A DNA stretch of 64,000 nucleotides from Bacteroidia bacterium (GTDB lineage: Bacteria > Bacteroidota > Bacteroidia > B-17B0 > Aurantibacillaceae). The stretch lies in NCBI GenBank assembly GCA_025362575.1, contig JANYIQ010000036.1, positions 1 to 64,000 on the forward strand, written 5' to 3'. Position 1 is the stretch's first letter. Each line of letters starts with the position of its first letter. The translations under genes and the position numbers were made by a program. The notes below the pieces were generated by a model that was not told the DNA's origin, searched no databases, and saw only the letters and a list, made by a program, of their open reading frames with translations. This document shows positions 26,477-34,647 of the stretch, in pieces.

Positions 26477-27076
26477 TTAATAATTGTAATACGGAGAGAT
26501 CATTATATACACCACAACGCCCGTAATGGTAACATACAACCAGATGGGATAAGAGAAGCGGGTTAGTTTTTTATGTTTAGAACGCTGGTCGGTTAAACCA
26601 TAGTAAAACGATAACAATACCATTGGAAGAACAACAATGGCTAAAAGAATATGAGATAACAAAATAACAAGATACACCGGTTTAATACCCGAAACCAAAG
26701 CCTGCTCAGCGGCATCCAGCATGCCATTATGATCGGAGTCGCCATATTTTGTATCAGGAATAAAATAATGTGCCGTTACATAAGAAACCAAAAACAATGA
26801 ACTGATAACAAAAGCCGTAAGATTTATTTTTTTATGAAGTTCAATGTTTCCTTTTTTGATGGCCAGTAAAGAGCAGATCAGTAAAATACTACAGGTTCCG
26901 TTAAAGTAGGCATTTAACAAAGGCAATTTATAAATAAAGGAGGGGATGCTGCTTGGCTCCGGTAATACTTTGCGGTTCAAAATAAAAACAGCAAGACAAA
27001 TTACTATTGAAGTGATCCAAATTGTGATCTTTATGGCTTTATCGTTAACCGGGCTTGAAGCTGTTGTTCCTGACAT
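26477..27076 (-). CDS. DUF420 membrane protein with an EF-hand-like loop
   Basis: The 199-residue protein has about five hydrophobic helices and the DUF420 features (FIYKLPLLNAYFNGTCSILL, cited as LPLLNAYFNG, and KKGNIELHKKINLTAF, later KHKKLTRFSYPIWLYVTITG). DUF420 proteins are linked to cytochrome oxidase assembly (CtaM-like). Between helices lies DSDHNGMLDAAE, which fits the 12-position EF-hand loop exactly (D-x-D-x-N-G-x-L-x-x-x-E). Its start shares a base with the dehydratase stop, so it belongs to the same operon. Confidence 0.8.
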   Translation of the reverse strand: MSGTTASSPVNDKAIKITIWITSIVICLAVFILNRKVLPEPSSIPSFIYKLPLLNAYFNGTCSILLICSLLAIKKGNIELHKKINLTAFVISSLFLVSYVTAHYFIPDTKYGDSDHNGMLDAAEQALVSGIKPVYLVILLSHILLAIVVLPMVLLSFYYGLTDQRSKHKKLTRFSYPIWLYVTITGVVVYIMISPYYNY

Positions 27077-27453
27077 TATTGAGCTTTGAATGTTCCTTTG
27101 AATTTTGTGAATGTAGTTCCTTCAAAAAACAAACGGGCATCAACACTGATTATGCCTGCGTCTTTTAAAGTGTGCGTCATTTCAATATTAATTATTGCAT
27201 TTTGCGGCGGCACGATCATTCCTGTGAATTTAATGTTATCGCCCGTAACCGTTAATAATTTTTTACCTAAATGCCCTTCCAGTAATTCTTTGATCATTTG
27301 AAGCTGGCAAACACCCGGCACTACAGGCATTTCAGGAAAATGGCCTTTATAAATATCGTGATCTACATTAAGATGAACAACAGTAAGCGTTTGGTTAGCA
27401 CCAATAACAGAGCTTTCTTTAATTGTATAAAAATCGTTTTTTAACGCGTTCAT
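27076..27453 (-). CDS. Hotdog-fold 3-hydroxyacyl-ACP dehydratase-like protein
   Basis: The 125-residue protein has the FabZ-type active-site motif KGHFPEMPVVPGVCQLQMI, where the His of GHFP and a helix Gln replace the usual His/Glu pair. The pattern GHFPxxPVxPG is diagnostic. It dehydrates 3-hydroxyacyl-ACP or binds acyl chains. In this gene run it most probably serves the local ketosynthases. It overlaps the lipoprotein gene by four bases. Confidence 0.85.
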   Translation of the reverse strand: MNALKNDFYTIKESSVIGANQTLTVVHLNVDHDIYKGHFPEMPVVPGVCQLQMIKELLEGHLGKKLLTVTGDNIKFTGMIVPPQNAIINIEMTHTLKDAGIISVDARLFFEGTTFTKFKGTFKAQ

Positions 27454-28076
27454 TCTGTTACTTTCTCTAATTCAATGTATAGTTTGATCCAACCGTACTG
27501 CTTCAAATGTACGGAGGAATAATCATTTGTGTACACTGTTTTTGACTCTTTTTTACGTTTATTGAACACATTTAATTGCGATGCCTGCTTATCAGCATTA
27601 AGAGCTAAAAACAAATTACGCTTGCCGCTCCTTAAATACAGGCCTTCTTGTGCGTTTTTGGTTCTTACAGCCGCTTTATTCCCGTACCATTCCAGCAATA
27701 AAATAGACCTGAAATTTCTACACAAAGCATCAATTAGTTTGGGTTTATTAAGGGCCTTGAACACAAAAACAGGTGTAATGCTATCGCCTTTTATTTCAAA
27801 ATCGAACATGCGCATGCCTAACTCAGTAACAAAAACCAAATGTTTTGTTGCGGTATCAGTTTGTTTGATGACCAATATTCCGGTAAGATGATTTTTTAAG
27901 ATATCGATGCTTGTTTTGTATTTTACAGACCGGCCATCGATGGGAACGAGCGTTTTTAAATTATCGGAAGTGATGCTTCGTTCAGATGCTTGTGGTAAAG
28001 AAGCGAATTTATGATAAGCGCAGGAAGAAAGCAGTAAACTACTTAATGCTAAAAATATTATCTGCCAACGCGCCAT
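27450..28076 (-). CDS. Lipoprotein of the fatty-acyl cluster (LolB/DUF3261-like position)
   Basis: The 208-residue protein has a lipobox LLSSCAY. The mature part holds two long beta-rich segments (HLTGILVIKQTDTATKHLVFV, cited in parts, and MRMFDFEIKGDSITPVFVFK). No catalytic motif is visible. Its place, just behind a LolA-like gene and in front of the dehydratase, is that of the small outer-membrane lipoproteins in aryl-polyene clusters, and a LolB-like role is inferred from that. It overlaps the LolA gene by 38 bases. Confidence 0.65.
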   Translation of the reverse strand: MARWQIIFLALSSLLLSSCAYHKFASLPQASERSITSDNLKTLVPIDGRSVKYKTSIDILKNHLTGILVIKQTDTATKHLVFVTELGMRMFDFEIKGDSITPVFVFKALNKPKLIDALCRNFRSILLLEWYGNKAAVRTKNAQEGLYLRSGKRNLFLALNADKQASQLNVFNKRKKESKTVYTNDYSSVHLKQYGWIKLYIELEKVTE

Positions 28077-28659
28077 TCAGTTTTTTGTTGATGAACTCTA
28101 AGGTCGTGTAATCGTCGTTAGGTTCTATCATGTCTAATTTAGACACCGAAGTTACGTTTTTATCAAAATACATGTTTATTTTTTTCAGACTTTCTTTCAT
28201 GGCCGCTGCAAGTGGCGTCAGTTCTAACTTGTAGTACTTGTCGTTCTCAAAATAACTTATCCTGAACTTATTCGACTTAAAAATGGTGCCCTGAACGCAA
28301 GAGATCATGATGTCGTTTATCTCTTTAAAAACCTTATTGGCATTAAGATCGTATTTAGATGTTTTTTTATCGTCTTTTATCCAGATCTTATCTTTATTTA
28401 TAAGGATCAGGTATTTATAAGGCGTGGTATATTCCCACCTCAGCATGTTCTCTTTTTTAAAACAGAAATGCCCTTTGCTATTTACTTTTTCGGAAAGTAC
28501 GCTAAGATTTTTTTCTTGTGTAAAATCACTTTCAATGGCGTTAGTGGCTTTACTCATTTGTTCAATGCGCTGTTTTAAAGCTGCAGTATCTTTTACTTGC
28601 TTAAAGGTTTGAGCAAAGGCAAACTGCGACAAACATATCAGAAACAAAATTTTTTTCAT
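28039..28659 (-). CDS. LolA-family outer-membrane lipoprotein carrier
   Basis: After a signal peptide (MKKILFLICLSQFAFAQ), the 206-residue protein has the LolA-type segment AIESDFTQEKNLSVLSEKVNSKG (cited in parts) followed by FCFKKENMLRWEYTTPYKYLILIN and DKIWIKDD. These match the LolA fold (FxQ...G.fyFkrP..lRWeY..P). In aryl-polyene gene clusters a LolA homologue moves lipid-like products; the same may hold here. Its coding region begins at the stop of the deacetylase gene with one base shared. Confidence 0.88.
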   Translation of the reverse strand: MKKILFLICLSQFAFAQTFKQVKDTAALKQRIEQMSKATNAIESDFTQEKNLSVLSEKVNSKGHFCFKKENMLRWEYTTPYKYLILINKDKIWIKDDKKTSKYDLNANKVFKEINDIMISCVQGTIFKSNKFRISYFENDKYYKLELTPLAAAMKESLKKINMYFDKNVTSVSKLDMIEPNDDYTTLEFINKKLNGALADNIFSIK

Positions 28660-29408
28660 TACTCGATCGTTACAAATTCAAATTTCTTTTCTTTTAAAGC
28701 CGGTATTAACTTATCTAATAACTCAGGCATTTGATCAAGCCTGTCGTGCAACAAAATTACAGAACCGTTCTTGGTTTGAGACATTACCCTATCAAAAACT
28801 TTGTTAATATCCTTGTTGCTTGTGTCGTAAGAACGCACATTCCAGCCTATAGACCTCAGATCAAGATCATGAAGCACAAGTTTAAAATTTGGAGTGGTTA
28901 CTCCGTAAGGCGGTCTGAATAGTTTTACTTCCTTTGTTGTTACTTGCTTTATTGCATCTAAACTCTTTACAATATCTTCTTTCAATTTTTTCTTGCCCCA
29001 AAGATCTATCCAATAATCATGCGAAAAACTATGCGAGCCAATCGCGTGACCTTCTGAGATCATCTGTTTCAAAATGGTTTCATTTCCCGCAATGTTCTTG
29101 CCGATCACAAAAAAAGTAGCTTTAACCTGATGCTTTTTCAAAACCTCCAGAACCTTTATGGTTTGAGGGTTACAAGGACCATCGTCGAAAGTTAAGGCTA
29201 TCTTTGGTTTTGTTTTATCAAGATAATTGAGAGAAGGTAAATGAAAATTCAAACCAATGAAATAAGCGCCTAAAAATTCAATTTCAAGATATAGAAAAAC
29301 GATGAGCGCAAGAGATACATTAAAACAAGGAGTTCCTAATTTACAACATAAAAAAACCGCACCTACACCGATCGCAAAAAGTGCTGTTGTAAAACGGTGG
29401 TTCAACAT
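28659..29408 (-). CDS. NodB-type polysaccharide deacetylase
   Basis: The 249-residue protein has two N-terminal hydrophobic helices (to about residue 55), then the NodB catalytic domain: TFDDGPCNP (motif 1), HSFSHD (motif 2 with two metal-binding His), RPPYGVTTPNF (motif 3), DTSNKDINKV (motif 4) and ILLHDR (motif 5). The metal triad Asp-His-His is complete. It probably deacetylates a carbohydrate or an N-acyl group at the inner membrane. Aryl-polyene clusters do not require it, so the substrate here is open. It overlaps the downstream and upstream genes by 1 and 7 bases. Confidence 0.88.
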   Translation of the reverse strand: MLNHRFTTALFAIGVGAVFLCCKLGTPCFNVSLALIVFLYLEIEFLGAYFIGLNFHLPSLNYLDKTKPKIALTFDDGPCNPQTIKVLEVLKKHQVKATFFVIGKNIAGNETILKQMISEGHAIGSHSFSHDYWIDLWGKKKLKEDIVKSLDAIKQVTTKEVKLFRPPYGVTTPNFKLVLHDLDLRSIGWNVRSYDTSNKDINKVFDRVMSQTKNGSVILLHDRLDQMPELLDKLIPALKEKKFEFVTIE

Positions 29409-30460
29409 TTTGATAAAAGCGTAAATGAATAATTGATGTTTAAGTATCCATTTATGATGAGAACGGTATTCACAGAGGTTTTATTACTTAGATTGATCTT
29501 AACCGCATCAGGAATATTTTGTTTTTGAATGATCTTATTGGCAAGCCATGTTCCAAAAGCGCCGGCCGTATGGTATTCGCCGCACAAATGTTTAAAATGC
29601 CCTACCGCGTTAGTTTTTGAAATGCCCGCAATGATATCGAGTAAATGTTTATCAAGATCTTTATCGCCCGATAAACCAAATAGAACAAGATCGATGTTCT
29701 CTAAAGAAGTATTATGTTGTTTCAAAAATTGAGTTGCTTTTAAAAGTATCTCTTTTGAAACTTCAGGTTTATACAGCATTGAAATTCCATCGATGCATGA
29801 ACTTGCATTTTTATTTGTATCCGACAAAACGAAAAAGGCAGCACCTTCGCCCATTTGAATACCAAGATCTTTTCCTTCAAAATATTTATGATCGATGTGC
29901 GAATCCAATTTATGTGCATGTTGATTTAAGTCTATATATATCGGCGTGTGCTCTTCAATACCTCCGATCAAAGCGGTATGTTTTCCTTCATCAAAGCTCA
30001 TCATGGCATCCATGATACAGCTTTCAAAAGAAAATCCGCGGTGCACGTAGGTATGATTATAATTATGACACTTCATGATCAAAGCGATCTGTGAACCAAC
30101 GGTGTTGTGTGTAGACTGAATAAAAGATGTTGGTGTTAAAAATTGCTCTTCGTTACGAAGCAAAGCCAATAAAAAACGTTCGCTGTCTTCGAAGCAACCC
30201 AAGCCGGTCCCCGACATGGTGCCATCTACATTTTCAACCTTTGCTTCAGTAGTTGCAATACTTGCCGCAGTAACTCCCATTTTAATGGCACGGCCCATGC
30301 GGCGCAGCATATTGGGATTGATGTATTCCTTATAAGAAGGTTCAATTGCATTTAAATGATCACTTTCATGAGATACTACCGATTCAAAGAACCAATTGTT
30401 ATCTACCGTATTTTGCGGTGATATACAGCCTGAACCGATTATGTATGCTTTTTTTGCCAC
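29402..30460 (-). CDS. Ketosynthase-like protein lacking the active-site Cys (chain-length-factor type)
   Basis: The 352-residue protein keeps the ketosynthase N-terminal layout (AYIIGSGCISPQ, TGLGCFEDSERFL, TPTSFIQSTHNTVGSQIA) but the active-site TACSSA is replaced by HRGFSFES, around residues 140-147. The HGTGT motif is absent and only one late His motif (VGHFKHLCGEYHTAGAFG) remains. It cannot condense on its own. Its partner is presumably the catalytic ketosynthase just upstream, whose stop codon abuts this start. Similar non-catalytic subunits set chain length in type II polyketide systems. I infer that role. Confidence 0.8.
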   Translation of the reverse strand: MAKKAYIIGSGCISPQNTVDNNWFFESVVSHESDHLNAIEPSYKEYINPNMLRRMGRAIKMGVTAASIATTEAKVENVDGTMSGTGLGCFEDSERFLLALLRNEEQFLTPTSFIQSTHNTVGSQIALIMKCHNYNHTYVHRGFSFESCIMDAMMSFDEGKHTALIGGIEEHTPIYIDLNQHAHKLDSHIDHKYFEGKDLGIQMGEGAAFFVLSDTNKNASSCIDGISMLYKPEVSKEILLKATQFLKQHNTSLENIDLVLFGLSGDKDLDKHLLDIIAGISKTNAVGHFKHLCGEYHTAGAFGTWLANKIIQKQNIPDAVKINLSNKTSVNTVLIINGYLNINYSFTLLSKC

Positions 30461-31654
30461 TTAGTTCTTTGAAATGATAAGTGATGAACAATTTCCGCCA
30501 AAACCAAATGAGTTTGATAATACGTTTTTAATTTGCGCGTCGGTAACTTTTGTAACCGGACTCAAATTAAACTCACTTATTGGCGTTGTGAAATTTAAGT
30601 TCGGGTAAATTTTATTATTTAAAATAGACAGAACTGAAATTACAGCTTCTACACTTGCAGCAGCAGCTAATGTATGTCCGGTAAATGCTTTTGTTGAACT
30701 GAATTTTGGAACATTGCTTCCAAATATGTTTACGGTTGCTTTACTTTCCGACTGATCGTTGTTGGGAGTTCCTGTACCATGCATGTTAATGTAATCAATG
30801 TCCGCAGGTTTTAATCCACTCATGGCCAAAGCTTGTTCTATTGCCATTGTAGCTCCCAATCCATCGGGCGAAGAAGCTGTTTGATGATACGCATCGTTGG
30901 CGTTTGCATAACCTGCAACCTGCGCAAGCGCTTTTCCGTTTCGCTTTTTTAGAGAGGCTTCACTTTCAATGATAATGAATGCGCCCGCTTCCCCTAAATT
31001 TAATCCTTTACGATTTTCGTCAAACGGTTTACACCATTCTTTATCTAAGATCATTAAGGTATTGAATCCGTTGAAAGTGAATTTTGATAGAGAATCTACT
31101 CCGCCTACAACAGCGCGATCGAGCATTCCGCTTTTTATCATTCTGCAACCTAACATTACTGCATTTGCTGCCGATGAACAGGCCGTTGAAATGGTAGTAA
31201 CAAAATCTTTTATTCCTAAATGATCGGCAATGCGTTCTGTGCTTTCGCCGCAATCGTGAAAATCGAGAACTTCCAGGTGCCCGTGCTTCTCAACCATATC
31301 ACGATAATACAATTCTGTATTACACATTCCTGCAACAGTTGTTGAAGAGATCAATCCGGTTCGTAAACCATCTTTAAGATCAATACCTGAATTTACCAAT
31401 GCTTCTTTGGCAGCGATCATTCCTAATAAAGAAGTGCGATTCAAGCCTGGAGCCGTTGAACCAACAACATCCATTAATTCTTTGTTGGATAATTTTACTT
31501 CGCCTAAAAGATATTCGTCTTTGTAACGCGTTGTAAGATGATTGACCTTACCTATGCCGGTTTTAGAATTCGATAAACTAAAAAGCGCTTCGGGCACATT
31601 GTTTCCAATAGCCGAGATCATTCCAAGTCCGCTTATAAAAATGGGTTGTGACAA
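30461..31654 (-). CDS. Beta-ketoacyl-ACP synthase (KAS II-type), catalytic
   Basis: The 397-residue protein has the complete Cys-His-His triad of KAS I/II enzymes: Cys159 in TISTACSSAANA, then NMHGTGTPNNDQSE and FTGHTLAAAASVEA, with GFGGNCSSLII at the end. It condenses malonyl-ACP or another extender with an acyl primer. The downstream chain-length-factor-like gene follows with no gap, and the ACP gene lies directly upstream, so the three are likely one functional set. Confidence 0.93.
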   Translation of the reverse strand: MSQPIFISGLGMISAIGNNVPEALFSLSNSKTGIGKVNHLTTRYKDEYLLGEVKLSNKELMDVVGSTAPGLNRTSLLGMIAAKEALVNSGIDLKDGLRTGLISSTTVAGMCNTELYYRDMVEKHGHLEVLDFHDCGESTERIADHLGIKDFVTTISTACSSAANAVMLGCRMIKSGMLDRAVVGGVDSLSKFTFNGFNTLMILDKEWCKPFDENRKGLNLGEAGAFIIIESEASLKKRNGKALAQVAGYANANDAYHQTASSPDGLGATMAIEQALAMSGLKPADIDYINMHGTGTPNNDQSESKATVNIFGSNVPKFSSTKAFTGHTLAAAASVEAVISVLSILNNKIYPNLNFTTPISEFNLSPVTKVTDAQIKNVLSNSFGFGGNCSSLIISKN

Positions 31655-31912
31655 TTACGATTTACCGTGTGATTTAATGAATTCTGCCATGGTGCGTAAA
31701 GATTCAAATATCTTTTTACCGTCGGCGGGGTTTTGAATTTTAATGCCGTAATGTTTTTCCAACAATACAATTAACTCAAGAGCATCAATAGAATCTAATC
31801 CTAAACCATCGCCAAATAATGGACCATCCGGTTTAATATCTTCGGGTTTAACCTCAGCTAAATTTAATTGTTCTATGATCTGTACTTTTAACTTTTCTAT
31901 TAAAGCATCCAT
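31655..31912 (-). CDS. Acyl carrier protein
   Basis: The 85-residue acidic protein has the phosphopantetheine site GLGLDSIDALEL with Ser41. The flanking helices (DALIEKLKVQIIEQLNL and VLLEKHYGIKI) fit an ACP. Start and stop sit against the neighbouring KAS genes (gap two bases upstream, none downstream). It should carry the intermediates of the local system; the housekeeping AcpP gene is not in this window. Confidence 0.93.
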   Translation of the reverse strand: MDALIEKLKVQIIEQLNLAEVKPEDIKPDGPLFGDGLGLDSIDALELIVLLEKHYGIKIQNPADGKKIFESLRTMAEFIKSHGKS

Positions 31913-31914
31913 AA

Positions 31915-32556
31915 TTAATTTTGGTATAATTGGTTTACAATTGTTTGATTTAGAGCCTTAAAATTAACACTTTTAATTGAATCCTTTTGTATTTCCACTA
32001 AATATATAAACGCCTCATAATCACTGCCATCGTAATTGATCCATCCACAAAGCGCGGCGCCCGCCATATTGGTTTTTAGAAGCTGTTGTGTATAATTTAC
32101 CAGGGTTTCGGCATCAAATTTATCGCTAACTAAAAAGGCGTTCTCACCGGTAATTTTATACTTTATGGCAATTTCTCCGATCACAATGTTAGGAAGCGTA
32201 TAAACAAAAATAGCCGGCGATGGTAGATACCGATCTTTATTGGCAATAGAGTTCTGATGAATTCTGTCGGTGTCTAAACTCGAAGAATGATTGGATAAAA
32301 TAATGGCTGTATTTTCGGGATCATTATTTTTTAAAAGATCTGAGTTCTTAAAACAAATTTCTGCAGCTATTAGTCCCAACTTCGATAAATTATCCATTTT
32401 ATGGAATTTAGGATAATTCATTTCAGAAAATTTATATGCCTCTTTCAAAAAATCGGAAGCCGGCATTTCTTTTACTGAAAATAATTTTTGGCCATTACAC
32501 CAAATGGCATTATTTTTTATTTTACAATATGTTGTAATTACAAACTCCATTAACAT
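31915..32556 (-). CDS. Truncated ketosynthase-like protein without catalytic residues
   Basis: The 213-residue protein resembles the N-terminal thiolase half of a ketosynthase: SNHSSSLDTDRIHQNSI, PSPAIFVYTLPNIVIGEIAI, then KITGENAFLVSDKFDAETL, where a KAS would show VSTACSS. The Cys and both His are missing and there is no C-terminal half. It may be a structural partner of the ketosynthases. Such short KS-like proteins occur in Bacteroidota flexirubin-type clusters; whether this one is a true homologue needs a search. It overlaps the upstream KAS gene by seven bases. Confidence 0.7.
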   Translation of the reverse strand: MLMEFVITTYCKIKNNAIWCNGQKLFSVKEMPASDFLKEAYKFSEMNYPKFHKMDNLSKLGLIAAEICFKNSDLLKNNDPENTAIILSNHSSSLDTDRIHQNSIANKDRYLPSPAIFVYTLPNIVIGEIAIKYKITGENAFLVSDKFDAETLVNYTQQLLKTNMAGAALCGWINYDGSDYEAFIYLVEIQKDSIKSVNFKALNQTIVNQLYQN

Positions 32557-33674
32557 TTCTTAAATAAAGCTGCTGCATTGCACCCTCCAAAACCTGAAGC
32601 CGTTTTTAAAAACGCATTCATTTTTTTGTTCTTGTTTTTTTCAATGACCGTAATGTTTCCGGCCAAACCCTTTTCTTTAAAACCACCACTGTAAATTAAT
32701 TGATCTCTATTTAAGGCCATTACGCTTATGATGGTCTCTAAAATACCCGCCGCGCCAAGCGTGTGGCCGTAGTACCCTTTTAAACTATTTACAGGCACAT
32801 TTGAAAAACCCGAACGCTCAAAGGCTACCGATTCCATGTCGTCGTTAAAAGGCGTGGCTGTACCATGGGCATTTATAAAACCAATTTCTTCATTTTGGTT
32901 TTGTATTGTTTTTTTTATGGCGTGAAATAATCCATCGCCAGTTCGTGAAGGTCCTGAAATATGATTAGCATCGTTTGCGCCGGCGCCCGAAATTATTTGT
33001 GCCGAATCTTTATTGATCAGATTTTTATTATTTGTTACGATTAAAGTTGCCACAGCTTCACCTAAATTAATTCCAAGCCTGTTCTTGTCAAATGGTTTGC
33101 AAGGTTCGGCACTTAAAGCATTGAATGATTTGAAACCACTCACCGTAAATTCAGAAATGATATCTCCGCCGCAAACCACAATGGTATCGTATTGCCCCGA
33201 TTCAATCGATCGTTTTGCCATAATAATGGCCAGCAAGCCCGAAATGCAAGCGTTTGAAAGCACAAGGGGTGTGTTAGCCGCGTTAAAATAATCTCCCACC
33301 GTATTTGCCATGTTACTTAAATAGGCTTTGGCAGGATTGGCATTTGAACCGAGCGCATCAATGTTTCCTTTTGTGGTAGAATAAATTAAAAGCGTTCTTT
33401 TATCACTCAGGGAAACTTTTGACTTATTTAAAACATCCTGAATAGAAATGATGCTCAGCAGTTCGAGTTTAGAAAGTTTTTCAAAACCAATATAATTTTT
33501 TTTCCAGGAATTTATCTTCTCTGCAGAAATAGATCCAAGACAAAAAGATTCATTAAGCTTTCCGAAGCTTTGTATTTTTAGTCCTGAATTATTATTTAAA
33601 ACTGCATCATAATTCTCTTCTGAGGTAAATCCCAAAGGCGACACAATGTTGTGATATGAAGTAAAAACCTCCAA
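32550..33674 (-). CDS. Beta-ketoacyl-ACP synthase, second catalytic copy
   Basis: The 374-residue protein has the full triad: Cys143 in LSNACISGLLAI, then NAHGTATPFNDDMES and YYGHTLGAAGILET, and the C-terminal SGFGGCNAAALF. It is shorter than KAS II and diverged from the other KAS of the cluster. It may start the chain or use a different primer. The start is the ATG at 33674, 22 bases behind the crotonase stop. Confidence 0.92.
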   Translation of the reverse strand: MEVFTSYHNIVSPLGFTSEENYDAVLNNNSGLKIQSFGKLNESFCLGSISAEKINSWKKNYIGFEKLSKLELLSIISIQDVLNKSKVSLSDKRTLLIYSTTKGNIDALGSNANPAKAYLSNMANTVGDYFNAANTPLVLSNACISGLLAIIMAKRSIESGQYDTIVVCGGDIISEFTVSGFKSFNALSAEPCKPFDKNRLGINLGEAVATLIVTNNKNLINKDSAQIISGAGANDANHISGPSRTGDGLFHAIKKTIQNQNEEIGFINAHGTATPFNDDMESVAFERSGFSNVPVNSLKGYYGHTLGAAGILETIISVMALNRDQLIYSGGFKEKGLAGNITVIEKNKNKKMNAFLKTASGFGGCNAAALFKKC

Positions 33675-33696
33675 TCAAACTCCGATAAATAACAGA

Positions 33697-34491
33697 TTAA
33701 TTACCCTGACCCTGAAAGTTGGCTTTGCGTTTTTCGATGAACGCGTTAATGCCTTCTTTAAAGTCGTTAGTGCCAAAACTCTTGCCAAACTCTTCGATCT
33801 CCACTTCGTAACCGTTAAGCGTGCTGTTGTAACCTGCATTAATTACTTTAATGGCAGTTCTAACAGCGGTTGGCGATTTGGTAGCTATTTTAGAAGTGAT
33901 CTCGAAACATTTGTTCAACAATTCTTCCTGAGTGGTAACATAGTTCACCAATCCCCATTTGTATGCATCCTGAGCGTTGATCATGTCGGCAGTAACGATC
34001 ATTTCAAATGCTTTTCCTTTTCCAACCAACTGCGCTAAACGTTGTGTGCCGCCGTAACCCGGAATAACTCCCAAACTTACTTCAGGCAAGCCCATTTTAG
34101 CATTATCGCTTGCAACACGCATATGACAGGCCATTGCCAATTCCAACCCGCCACCTAAAGCAAAACCGTTAACGGCTGCAATAACAGGCTTTGAATAATT
34201 CTCAATGAAATTAAATATTTTGAAATGCCCTGTTGAACTTAACTGTCGTCCTTCGGCAATTGAATAATTAGCGAATTCTAAAATATCGGCACCTGCTACA
34301 AATGATTTAGTGCCTGCTCCTGTTAAAATAATTGCGCGGATGGCTTTTTGATTTTCGGCATCCACCAAAGTTTCGTGAAGCTCTTCGATGGTTTGTTTGT
34401 TAAGAGCATTTAATTTATCAGGGCGATTAATTGTAATAACTAAAACACCATTTTTTATTTCAGTTAAAATACTTTCTGCGGTCATAATCAT
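33697..34491 (-). CDS. Enoyl-CoA hydratase/isomerase (crotonase family)
   Basis: The ~262-residue protein is a complete crotonase: ITINRPDKLNALN, AGTKSFVAGADILEF, the oxyanion-hole NGFALGGGLELAMACH, and LPEVSLGVIPGYGGTQRL with the second catalytic Glu. The start may be ATG at the third codon (MTAESILTE). It hydrates or isomerises enoyl-CoA thioesters in the cytosol. It is the first gene of the minus-strand run. It may feed CoA substrates, or may be a housekeeping beta-oxidation gene that happens to head the operon. Confidence 0.9.
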   Translation of the reverse strand: MIMTAESILTEIKNGVLVITINRPDKLNALNKQTIEELHETLVDAENQKAIRAIILTGAGTKSFVAGADILEFANYSIAEGRQLSSTGHFKIFNFIENYSKPVIAAVNGFALGGGLELAMACHMRVASDNAKMGLPEVSLGVIPGYGGTQRLAQLVGKGKAFEMIVTADMINAQDAYKWGLVNYVTTQEELLNKCFEITSKIATKSPTAVRTAIKVINAGYNSTLNGYEVEIEEFGKSFGTNDFKEGINAFIEKRKANFQGQGN

Positions 34492-34647
34492 TTTTTCAGA
34501 ATTTAGCCACCCATTATGAGCGGAATTGTTTTAACAAATATAAAAGGAATATGCTTAAACTGGTCAATAGTTATTAACGGTTTATTCGTAGGAAAATGAT
34601 AAGTTTTTCCGGAATTTTAACAAAATAATTTATTTGATTTGCAGCTC

